Below, one piece after another: positions 6,582-13,489 of a stretch of 32,730 nt of DNA. Source of the DNA: Alphaproteobacteria bacterium. Its GTDB lineage: Bacteria; Pseudomonadota; Alphaproteobacteria; Rickettsiales; UBA998. Below the pieces are notes generated by a model. The model was not told the DNA's origin. It did no database searches and saw only the letters and a program-made list of their open reading frames with translations. The position numbers were made by a program, and so were the translations under genes. The stretch spans positions 1-32,730 of the forward strand of contig RDZH01000028.1 of assembly GCA_004293935.1 (NCBI GenBank), read 5' to 3'. Within the stretch, counting starts at the first letter, position 1. Each line of letters opens with the position of its first letter.

Positions 6582-7769
6582 TCATATCCATGGATGGCAT
6601 ACATCCTCCAAGATGCTGCATGCCTGATCCACATGCTGTGGTGCAAAAATAAGGGGCGGGACAATGCGCACTACATGGCTGACGGCAGGAGCAAGAAGTA
6701 AGCCTTTGTGCCGTAGCGCGTCGGTGAAGGCGTATTTATCGATGGCAGGATGAAGGCTCAAACCTAGCATCAAGCCACGCCCACGCACTTCGGCAATGAT
6801 ATGCGGATGGCGTTGTTGCAGTTGCTGTAAGTGGTGATGAAAATAATCGCCCACGCGTTGTACTTGTGCAAGAAAACCTTCAGATTGCACAATGTTCAAC
6901 ACGCTCAATCCTACCGCACACGCAAGGGGATTACCGCCATACGTGCCGCCATGCGTCCCTTGCGTCATGCACGATGCTACTTCCTCCGTGGCAAGCATTG
7001 CAGCAAGGGGGAAGCCTCCGCCTATGCCTTTCGCAACCGTCCATAGATCGGGGGTGATGTTCGATTGCAAAAAGGCATACATGCTGCCCGTGCGCCCATA
7101 GCCACACTGCACTTCATCCAAGCATAGCAGCGCACCATGTGTACTGCATAAATGACGTAGCTGTTGCAGATAATGGGCATCATGCACCCGTACTCCGCCT
7201 TCTCCCTGAATTGGCTCAAGTATTATGGCAGCCGTATGCGCACTGATGGCGCGTTCTAATGCTTCCAGATCATGAAAAGGAATGGTGCGAAACCCTTGCA
7301 TGAGAGGGGCATAGCCCTCCTTGCTGGCAGGGTTGGAACATGCAGCAAGCGCACCCGTGGTGCGCCCGTGAAAACCACCATCGACCACCAAAATCTCTGT
7401 ACGCCCCGTGTCCCCGCGTACATGATGATAACGCCGAATGGTTTTAATGGCAGTCTCTACCGCTTCCGATCCTGAGGAGCAGAAAAATACTTTACGTGCA
7501 GGAGGGGATACCGCAATAAGCGCATCAGCAAAGGCTTCAAGCGCGGGGTTGCGGTACATATTTGAGCAATGCCATAGACGTTGCGCTTGATCCTGCAATG
7601 CTTCAATCATTGCAGGGTGGTTATGCCCCAAAGCATTGGTAGCAATACCCGCAGCACCATCAAGATATTCTTTGCCCGTCTCGTCATAAAGGAAGCACCC
7701 TTGCCCGCGCACCATCATCAAAGGGGAGCGTCGATAGACGGGAAGTAGGGAAGGGGAAGTCGTGGTCAC
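6582..7769 (-). CDS. argD: Acetylornithine aminotransferase
   Basis: A 395-residue class III PLP aminotransferase that converts N-acetylglutamate semialdehyde to N-acetylornithine. It may also serve succinyl-diaminopimelate in lysine synthesis. Visible are SSGSEAVETAI (phosphate-binding), FHGRTTGALAA, EPIQGEGG, LDEVQCGYGRTG with the PLP-contacting Asp, and WTVAKGIGGGFPL with Schiff-base Lys247. The length is typical. It precedes argF, and a small exported-protein gene ends 3 nt upstream of its start, so those two are probably co-transcribed. Confidence 0.95.
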   Translation of the reverse strand: MTTTSPSLLPVYRRSPLMMVRGQGCFLYDETGKEYLDGAAGIATNALGHNHPAMIEALQDQAQRLWHCSNMYRNPALEAFADALIAVSPPARKVFFCSSGSEAVETAIKTIRRYHHVRGDTGRTEILVVDGGFHGRTTGALAACSNPASKEGYAPLMQGFRTIPFHDLEALERAISAHTAAIILEPIQGEGGVRVHDAHYLQQLRHLCSTHGALLCLDEVQCGYGRTGSMYAFLQSNITPDLWTVAKGIGGGFPLAAMLATEEVASCMTQGTHGGTYGGNPLACAVGLSVLNIVQSEGFLAQVQRVGDYFHHHLQQLQQRHPHIIAEVRGRGLMLGLSLHPAIDKYAFTDALRHKGLLLAPAVSHVVRIVPPLIFAPQHVDQACSILEDVCHPWI

Positions 7770-7772
7770 ACC

Positions 7773-8177
7773 CTAATCAACATAGACGTAAAGTTCATGA
7801 TGTTTACTATCGGTCACATATTCAGTAGTGACATGGATGCGATCTTTGGGGATACCAATGGCGTGCAGATCATGAATTAATTGCTGACGTTGACGCATGG
7901 ATGATTGACGCATCTGTTCATTATAACGGGAGTTGCTCGTTTTAGGGATGAAGGAAGCAACCGTTACCATGAGTTCGGGCTTGATTGCCACCGCACGCGA
8001 CATCGCTTGATAGAGTTGTTTGTTGTAATGGATACGCGGTTGGTTGTAGGTGATGACAATGAGTGGCACAGAATTCGCTTTGCGTGATGCTGCATGGGCA
8101 TGGAATGGTGAAACCATTAGGATGCTCATGAACAGGGTGCATAAAATTGCTAGGTGACGCATAGCTAGGTGACGCAT
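7773..8177 (-). CDS. Small exported hypothetical protein, possibly OmpA-like fold
   Basis: A 134-residue protein with a clear signal peptide (hydrophobic ILCTLFMSILMV, then PFHAHAAS near residue 30), so probably periplasmic. The mature part has a strand-rich opening (VPLIVITYNQPRIHYNKQLYQ). It then shows a pattern of Gln/Arg-rich helix followed by LHAIGIPKDRIHV, which resembles the helix-strand end of OmpA-type domains (inference, weak). ATG 8177 has GGAG 9 nt upstream. The first ten residues are a perfect repeat, MRHLA twice, caused by a tandem 15-bp duplication, so ATG 8162 may have been the ancestral start. It lies 3 nt upstream of argD. Confidence 0.7.
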   Translation of the reverse strand: MRHLAMRHLAILCTLFMSILMVSPFHAHAASRKANSVPLIVITYNQPRIHYNKQLYQAMSRAVAIKPELMVTVASFIPKTSNSRYNEQMRQSSMRQRQQLIHDLHAIGIPKDRIHVTTEYVTDSKHHELYVYVD

Positions 8178-8275
8178 AAGTCATAACTCCATTAAATCTG
8201 ACATGAAATCATACACATGTTCACGAATTTGTATAGTGCTTTTTTGAATTGGGTGTAAATAATGCACTCTAAACT

Positions 8276-8420
8276 AGGTTCTGTTGAGTTTTCGCTGATG
8301 CGTTAGCGAAAATGGTGGATTTGCGAGAACCGCTACGGAGTGTACTTAAGGTACATGAGTAGCGGAAGCGCAGCAAACCACCATTTGCAGCAAGCAGTAG
8401 TAGAAAAAGCAACAGAACCT
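8276..8420. mobile_element. Palindromic MITE-like element with TA flanks (145 bp)
   Basis: The ends AGGTTCTGTTG (8276-8286) and CAACAGAACCT (8410-8420) are perfect inverted repeats. The interior is a long imperfect palindrome: AAATGGTGG with CCACCATTT, CCGCTAC with GTAGCGG, and TGTAC-TTAAG-GTACA at the centre. Read with GGTTCTGTTG ends it is bordered by TA on both sides, which fits the TA target duplication of IS630/mariner-type elements (inference). It has no coding capacity. It lies in the 329-bp space between the exported protein gene and the two-component system, just upstream of the likely promoter of the latter. Confidence 0.7.
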
Positions 8421-8429
8421 AATTAAGCA

Positions 8430-8481
8430 TTGACAAATGGGGATACTAGTGCCATCTTCGGATGAGATATGCATATATAAT
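8430..8481 (+). promoter_or_regulatory. Candidate promoter region of the two-component operon
   Basis: TTGACA occurs at 8430-8435, and TATAAT at 8476-8481, 25 nt before the response-regulator start. The two hexamers are 40 nt apart and cannot be one promoter. TATAAT with a poor -35, or TTGACA with a poor -10 (CATCTT), are the alternatives. The MITE at 8276-8420 ends 10 nt upstream. Confidence 0.3.
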
Positions 8482-8506
8482 GCAAATGTTTTTTTAAGGG
8501 TAGATA

Positions 8507-9190
8507 ATGCGGATACTCGTCGTTGAAGATGAACAAGAAGTAGCGGACTATATTTGTAAAGGGTTGCGTGAATATGGGCATGTTGCCGAGCATAGTGCTG
8601 ATGGTAAAGAGGGTTTGTTCCTTGCAACAACCGAACAGTTTGATCTGATTATTCTGGACAGGATGCTGCCTTTTGTGGATGGTTTGGTTATTTTGAAGAC
8701 CTTGCGTGCCACAGGCAATGCAGTGCCTTTAATCCTGCTCAGTGCCTTGGGAGAGGTCGATGATCGGGTGCAAGGGTTGCGTGCGGGTGGTGATGATTAC
8801 ATCACAAAGCCTTTTGCTTTTTCTGAGCTTTTGGCGCGTATTGAGGCGTTATTGCGCCGTCATATGGGTGAGGCGGAAACGGTGACGCGTCTTTGCGTTG
8901 GGGATATGGAGATGGATTTGCTTGGGCGAATCGTGAAACGCAATGGGGTGAGGATTGCCCTGCAAGCGCGTGAATATAGCCTCTTAGAATATTTGATGCG
9001 CCATAAAGGACAGATCGTTACGCGCACTATGTTGCTGGATAATGTCTGGCATTATCATTTTGATCCGCAAACCAATGTTATTGATGTGCATGTCAGTCGG
9101 TTGCGTCGTAAAATTGATGGGGACAGTGAGAACCCGCTGATTAAAACCGTGCGTGGATCAGGTTATATGATTGATGATCCGCACTCTTAA
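8507..9190 (+). CDS. OmpR-family response regulator
   Basis: A 227-residue regulator with an N-terminal receiver domain (about 1-115): acidic pocket E7-D8, phospho-acceptor Asp51 in LIILDRMLP, Ser79 and Lys101 in YITKPF. A C-terminal winged-helix DNA-binding domain (about 128-225) shows LQAREYSLLEYLMRHKGQIVTR and HVSRLRRKID. AAGGG lies 7-8 nt before ATG 8507. The cognate kinase gene begins 13 nt after its stop. It belongs to the group that includes QseB, CopR and TctD, but the signal and target genes cannot be told from sequence. Confidence 0.93.
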   Translation: MRILVVEDEQEVADYICKGLREYGHVAEHSADGKEGLFLATTEQFDLIILDRMLPFVDGLVILKTLRATGNAVPLILLSALGEVDDRVQGLRAGGDDYITKPFAFSELLARIEALLRRHMGEAETVTRLCVGDMEMDLLGRIVKRNGVRIALQAREYSLLEYLMRHKGQIVTRTMLLDNVWHYHFDPQTNVIDVHVSRLRRKIDGDSENPLIKTVRGSGYMIDDPHS

Positions 9191-9203
9191 TCAGGTTGTG
9201 ATT

Positions 9204-10646
9204 ATGCCAAAACCATCACAGGGGCATCCTCATAGCAGTTTTGCGCGTATTAAAATCTTTCGCAGCTCTAGCATCACGCTTGCCATTATCTTTACATTAT
9301 TGTTGCTTTGCTCGATTGCGACCTTGCTCTATTTTATGCGCCTTGCTTCGGATGGATCGCATCAGGATCAAATTTCTGCATCGATTTATATTGATACGGA
9401 AGGTTTTCATGATGCATTTGAGCGCGGAGGCATTGATTTAGTCGCTGATTTATTGCAATATCGTGTCAAGCATCTTGCCGAGGGGCGTATTTATGCCTTA
9501 GCTAATAGCGAAGGTCATGTGATGATGGGGAATTTTGGTTATATTCCTTCAGGCGTGCCAAAAGAGGGAACGATTTTCTCCTTGACACTTGATGCGAAGG
9601 AGGGGGATCATGAACTTCCCACGGGCAAAGCCTATGATATTTTAGCACTTTATATCGATTTTCCCGATGGGCATCGTTTGCTTGTAGGGCGTAACCTCCC
9701 CGATATAGAATTTCATGAAGAATTGAGTGAACAATTAGGATGGGCAATGATCATCGTGATGTTCGCGCTTGCGGGAGCGGGATTTTTCATTGGTGAGCGC
9801 GTAGTGTACCGTATTAATGTGATGGCGGATACCGCATCCTATATCATGCAAACGGGTGATTTATCCAAGCGTATTCCTATCTTAAGTCAATGGGATGATT
9901 TGAGCAAGTTGGGTATGATTCTCAATGAATTATTAGGGCGCGTTGGTTATCTGATGGAAGAAGTGCGTGCAACCTCGGATAATATCGCACATGATTTACG
10001 TACCCCACTCACGCGTATGAAGCATCATATCGAAACCTTGCACCAAAAGGCGGTTGATGATCATATCCCCATTACAGAAGTAACCGATAAGCTATTGGAT
10101 GATATGGATCACGTCTTGCAGACCTTTTCTGCTTTATTGCGCATTCGCAATCTTGAAGCGGGGACATTGCGCTTATTGCAAGATGAAATTTCCCTTAGTG
10201 CCTTGTTGCAGGATGTTTATGAACTCTATGAGCCGACAGCTCTTGAGAAAGAACAGAATATGACGTTGGATATACGCAATGAAACGATCATTTTAGGTGA
10301 TAAGCATTTGCTTTTTCAAGCCTTTGCTAACATTATCGATAATGCAATTAAATATGCTCCAAACGGGGCGCGCATTCAGATTACGCTCTATCGTCATGGC
10401 GATGATGCTACGATTATTGTGCATAATAGTGGTACGCATGTGGAGGAAGCCTTACAAGAAAAGATTTTCTTACGTTTTTTCCGCACCGACAATGCTCGCA
10501 CAAGTCGTCAGGGGACGGGATTAGGGTTAAGTCTGAGTAAAGCGATTATTGAGCGGCATGGCGGTACGGTGCGTGCTTATAATAGCGATGATGGTTTTGC
10601 TGTGAGTGTTAGCGTATCACGAAACAAAAAGAAAGCTGTGGCGTAA
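9204..10646 (+). CDS. Membrane sensor histidine kinase
   Basis: A 480-residue kinase partner of the preceding regulator. It has two membrane segments, about residues 24-45 (ITLAIIFTLLLLCSIATLLYF) and 178-200 (LGWAMIIVMFALAGAGFFIGE), enclosing a periplasmic sensor of roughly 130 residues. A HAMP linker follows. The H-box DNIAHDLRTPLTRM carries the phospho-acceptor His263. The N-box (ANIIDNAIKYAPNG) and G-boxes (GTGLGLSLSKAIIERHGG) form the ATPase domain. The start at 9204 is preferred because AGG lies 8 nt upstream; earlier TTG/ATG codons at 9171/9174 overlap the regulator gene. A family II MITE follows its stop within 7 nt. Confidence 0.92.
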   Translation: MPKPSQGHPHSSFARIKIFRSSSITLAIIFTLLLLCSIATLLYFMRLASDGSHQDQISASIYIDTEGFHDAFERGGIDLVADLLQYRVKHLAEGRIYALANSEGHVMMGNFGYIPSGVPKEGTIFSLTLDAKEGDHELPTGKAYDILALYIDFPDGHRLLVGRNLPDIEFHEELSEQLGWAMIIVMFALAGAGFFIGERVVYRINVMADTASYIMQTGDLSKRIPILSQWDDLSKLGMILNELLGRVGYLMEEVRATSDNIAHDLRTPLTRMKHHIETLHQKAVDDHIPITEVTDKLLDDMDHVLQTFSALLRIRNLEAGTLRLLQDEISLSALLQDVYELYEPTALEKEQNMTLDIRNETIILGDKHLLFQAFANIIDNAIKYAPNGARIQITLYRHGDDATIIVHNSGTHVEEALQEKIFLRFFRTDNARTSRQGTGLGLSLSKAIIERHGGTVRAYNSDDGFAVSVSVSRNKKKAVA

Positions 10647-10652
10647 TGATGA

Positions 10653-10782
10653 GAGACTTCTGTATAAATCTCAATTCTTGTCATACCCGCGCAGGCGGGT
10701 ATCCAGAGCAACGCTTTTAACTAGACTCCTGCCTTCGCAGGAGTGACGAATTTGTTGGTTTTATAGGTTATGCAGAGGTCTC
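10653..10782. mobile_element. MITE-like element, family II, copy 1
   Basis: The ends are imperfect inverted repeats, GAGACTTCTGTATAA on the left and the complement of GAGACCTCTGCATAA on the right. They enclose the palindromic core at 10680-10748. The same arrangement recurs at 15286-15416. The right end contributes AGAGG (10774-10778), which is 5 nt before the ATG of the next gene and is its only Shine-Dalgarno candidate. Confidence 0.6.
10680..10748. repeat. Dispersed palindromic core repeat, copy 3
   Basis: Same family as 621-691: GTCATACCCGCGCAGGCGGG on the left arm, CCTGCCTTCGCAGGAGTGAC on the right. Nested in the family II element. Confidence 0.8.
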
Positions 10783-10783
10783 G

Positions 10784-11755
10784 ATGAGAGAAAATGATTA
10801 TTTTTTCTGTGATTATAATTGGATAGAGCGCAAAGTCCTTGCGTGGGAACAGCATCTTAGAACGCTTGGTATTACCGATATTGTAGCGATTGCGCGTGGG
10901 GGTATCGTGCCTGCTACCATGCTGTGCTTTGCACTTGATTTGCCTAAAATACACATACTGAACGTGGATCGCGCTCACAATCGCCTTGAGGAGCAATATC
11001 ATCGCCCCTTGACACCCCAGAGTGTGGTCTTATTATGTGAGGATGTGGCGGGTGATGGGCAGACGTTGGTGCGTTGTGTGCAGCATCTGAAACAGCAGGC
11101 AGGGAAGGTCTATACACTCACGATTCATCATTTTGATGGTTCGACCATGCGCCCTGACTTTAGTGATGATTTTGGGCATAGGATCGGCATTTTTCCGTGG
11201 GAGCGTTTTCGGGTGAATCCGAAGATGATCGACGAATATAGAGAGCATCGTCGCTTAAGCAAAAGCGATAGTGCCTATTATCGTTATGGCTGTGATTTAG
11301 ATGGCGTGTTTTTGCCTGATATTGACGAAGCGATCTACCAGCATCATCTTGAAGATGCGTTGGCGATGCGCGCCCATCTTCTGCCCTATCCAGCAAATGT
11401 ACTACCGCCGATTGATATGAGCCGTGCGATGATTATCACTGGTCGCCCGCACTGTGATCGTGAGGTGACGGAGCAATGGTTAGTAACCCATCAGATTGCG
11501 TATCAAAAACTATTGATGCGTGACCCTGAGATGTACGCCATTCAACCTTATGATGATCCTGCGCACAAAGCGCAACAAGCCGCGAATATGAAGATTTTTT
11601 GGATCAAAGAGCAGCATATCACCCATTTTTTTGAATCTGATCCCCTGCAAGCAACCTTGATTGCGCGTGCGCTGCCTTATGTGCGTGTGATGTGGTGGAA
11701 TAATGTTACCCATGATCGTTATGTGGTGAGTGTGGAAGCCTATAGTGCTTCGTGA
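10784..11755 (+). CDS. Phosphoribosyltransferase-HAD phosphatase fusion protein
   Basis: A 323-residue two-domain protein, apparently cytosolic. Residues 1 to about 150 look like a type I phosphoribosyltransferase, with IVAIARGGIVPA (about 33-44) and a PRPP-binding loop VVLLCEDVAGDGQT (81-94). Residues about 165-323 carry the ordered motifs of HAD hydrolases: DLDGV with Asp171/Asp173, IITGRP with Thr219, Lys262 in DPAHKAQ, and ESD (284-286). The HAD motifs are short but all present. A fused pair like this would be consistent with base salvage or making and dephosphorylating a nucleotide-like metabolite (inference). The substrate is unknown. Its start lies directly behind a MITE whose end supplies AGAGG at 5-nt spacing. 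It is probably monocistronic; a separate promoter precedes the next gene. Confidence 0.75.
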   Translation: MRENDYFFCDYNWIERKVLAWEQHLRTLGITDIVAIARGGIVPATMLCFALDLPKIHILNVDRAHNRLEEQYHRPLTPQSVVLLCEDVAGDGQTLVRCVQHLKQQAGKVYTLTIHHFDGSTMRPDFSDDFGHRIGIFPWERFRVNPKMIDEYREHRRLSKSDSAYYRYGCDLDGVFLPDIDEAIYQHHLEDALAMRAHLLPYPANVLPPIDMSRAMIITGRPHCDREVTEQWLVTHQIAYQKLLMRDPEMYAIQPYDDPAHKAQQAANMKIFWIKEQHITHFFESDPLQATLIARALPYVRVMWWNNVTHDRYVVSVEAYSAS

Positions 11756-11808
11756 CATGAGGGCTAACCCCCATTCTACGCTGTCACAAAAAATTCATAC
11801 AATTCTGA

Positions 11809-11838
11809 TTGAATGATGCGGTGGATTGAGGCTATAAT
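11809..11838 (+). promoter_or_regulatory. Putative promoter of the 504-residue unknown protein
   Basis: TTGAAT (11809-11814), 18-nt spacer and a consensus TATAAT (11833-11838), with the start codon 28 nt further on. Confidence 0.5.
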
Positions 11839-11866
11839 GCAGGATAGAATAAGTTAGGAATGCAAA

Positions 11867-13381
11867 ATGAATGTTGCTCCCCCACATATGAATGCATCAG
11901 CGATTAAAGGTAGTACGCTCGCAGCCACTGGAGCTATTCCTTTAGCTGCTGCTTCTGTCGCTCTGCCTATGGTTGACGCTGCAATCGCGCAACAAGCTCC
12001 TCTTGCGGTAGAAGCGGCGATTGCCCATCCTTTTGCTCATCGCATAGGGAAGACCATTATTAGTGCGCAAGCTCCGATACAACAAGCAAGCAATCTTCCT
12101 CATCACATACTTAATGGGGGCGGGCTTTTGACTCCTCTCATCACGGCAGGTACGGGCTTGTGGATGGCGGACGGTATTGTTGGAGGGATAGGGGGGCTTG
12201 TTCATCAAGGTTTTCAGACGCTAACGAACCTTACGCACGTTGATAAATTTGAAAAAGCAGGTGCGTCTTTTCAAAATGCTCTGAATGATAAAATCTCAGC
12301 ACCTATTAAATTCGTTAGTAACACTGCTTTAGCACCCATGACGTTCACGCAACAGAATAATTTATTCGATGCGCATCATGCGTTCTCGCAAGGGTGCGAG
12401 CATGTGGGTAAACAAATTGGAGGTATGGGCATTTTGGGTGAAAAAAGTGCTGCGATTGCCTCGAATGTCCAGAATTTTGCAGGAAAGCTAGAGGGTGTTG
12501 AAGATAACGTAGGTGCGTACTTAGGTAAAGTGGTGACATCTGCCACCGCTGCGGTTGGTTCTGCATTCAAGAAGATGAATATGAACGGGGTTGGTGAGGC
12601 AGTGACGCACGCACCCGAGAATATCAAATGGAGTCTCAAGGGTACGACCTTGATGCAAAACACCATGCAGATTGGTTTGGCCAGTGGAATGGTATGCCAT
12701 GATGTGGAGTTTGTAGGAACGGTCACGCACAAGCTTGAGCAGGTAACCGATATGTACCGTGAGATCACGGGAAATAAAGATGCAAACATGTGGCAGGCAT
12801 TGACAGATAAAAATGTGCCGAATATTTTTAGTCATGAACGTGATAATTTCATGGGTTCACTTCTTCCTAGAACCGTTGCGACGTTGGGAACGAATCTTAT
12901 GTTCCTGCAAAGTATTAAGCACGTATCAAAGCAATCAGGGTTTGGTTCGATCTTGACATTGATGGGACCGTCTCTTTTAGCTCCGTTGGCGAAACAATTA
13001 GATGCGCCTCTTCCTCTTTTGGATATGTATGATCTATTGAAGTTGGAGGAGACCGCTCATGGTGCTATCCCTACTGAGCTATATGCGCAAACGATCAAAA
13101 CATTTGTTCCCGCATTGCAAGGGATGAGTATCAATAATCCTATTGTCGTTGGGGTTGCTGAGCAATGTGCGCAAGAGAAACTTTCCCCTATGCAACTCAT
13201 TTTAGAAATTGATTCAGGGGATATTGCGCGGCGCGTATTTCATGTTGAAGCTGAAGTGTATGAACGCCACAATGCGATGAAAAGAAAGGCAGCATTGCCA
13301 GCTCCCGATCCATCTGCTATCACGCAAGCACAACAACAAGGAACTGTGGTGACGCTTCCAGAACGTTCGTTAAGTGCGTAG
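11867..13381 (+). CDS. Large unknown protein with Ala/Gly-rich hydrophobic stretches
   Basis: A 504-residue protein that I do not recognise. Residues about 10-45 form an Ala-rich hydrophobic stretch without a cleavage pattern typical of Sec signals. Another Gly-rich hydrophobic region is at about 83-113 (NGGGLLTPLITAGTGLWMADG then IVGGIGGLVHQG). Weaker apolar stretches lie near 345-385, including LTLMGPSLLAPLA. The rest is mixed helical and the last 40 residues are a polar tail. AGGA precedes ATG 11867 by 7 nt and a good promoter lies upstream. It sits beside another unknown protein (13490-14809) of similar character. The two could be cell-envelope or secreted host-interaction proteins, but this rests only on composition. 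Confidence 0.75.
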   Translation: MNVAPPHMNASAIKGSTLAATGAIPLAAASVALPMVDAAIAQQAPLAVEAAIAHPFAHRIGKTIISAQAPIQQASNLPHHILNGGGLLTPLITAGTGLWMADGIVGGIGGLVHQGFQTLTNLTHVDKFEKAGASFQNALNDKISAPIKFVSNTALAPMTFTQQNNLFDAHHAFSQGCEHVGKQIGGMGILGEKSAAIASNVQNFAGKLEGVEDNVGAYLGKVVTSATAAVGSAFKKMNMNGVGEAVTHAPENIKWSLKGTTLMQNTMQIGLASGMVCHDVEFVGTVTHKLEQVTDMYREITGNKDANMWQALTDKNVPNIFSHERDNFMGSLLPRTVATLGTNLMFLQSIKHVSKQSGFGSILTLMGPSLLAPLAKQLDAPLPLLDMYDLLKLEETAHGAIPTELYAQTIKTFVPALQGMSINNPIVVGVAEQCAQEKLSPMQLILEIDSGDIARRVFHVEAEVYERHNAMKRKAALPAPDPSAITQAQQQGTVVTLPERSLSA

Positions 13382-13386
13382 TACGT

Positions 13387-13400
13387 CCATGATATAATGG
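13387..13400. repeat. Short palindrome, family P, copy C (core only)
   Basis: CCATgATATaATGG starts 5 nt after the TAG stop of the preceding gene. With its flank (TTTACC on the complementary strand) it matches the centre of copies A and B but lacks their AGTGCTT arms. Confidence 0.5.
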
Positions 13401-13489
13401 TAAATTGTCACGGAATCTTCACACATAGAATGTGTTGTTTGTGGTATAGTATAAATAATTAAAAGCATTATCTTTGTGTTGTACATTAT

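Noticed and set aside
6439-6621. 60-codon open frame on the minus strand between argD and argF
   Set aside because: It consists of the palindromic core repeat and the end of argD in another frame.
10721-11002. 93-codon minus-strand frame ending in FVTPAKAGV
   Set aside because: The ending is translated core repeat and the rest is antisense to the PRTase-HAD gene.
11752-11787. Hairpin GTGACA...TGTCAC behind the PRTase-HAD gene as terminator
   Set aside because: The stem is interrupted and is followed by A-rich, not T-rich, sequence; too weak to call.
12376-12789. 137-codon minus-strand frame
   Set aside because: Antisense shadow of the 504-residue protein, created by its Ala/Gly-rich codons; no start signals.
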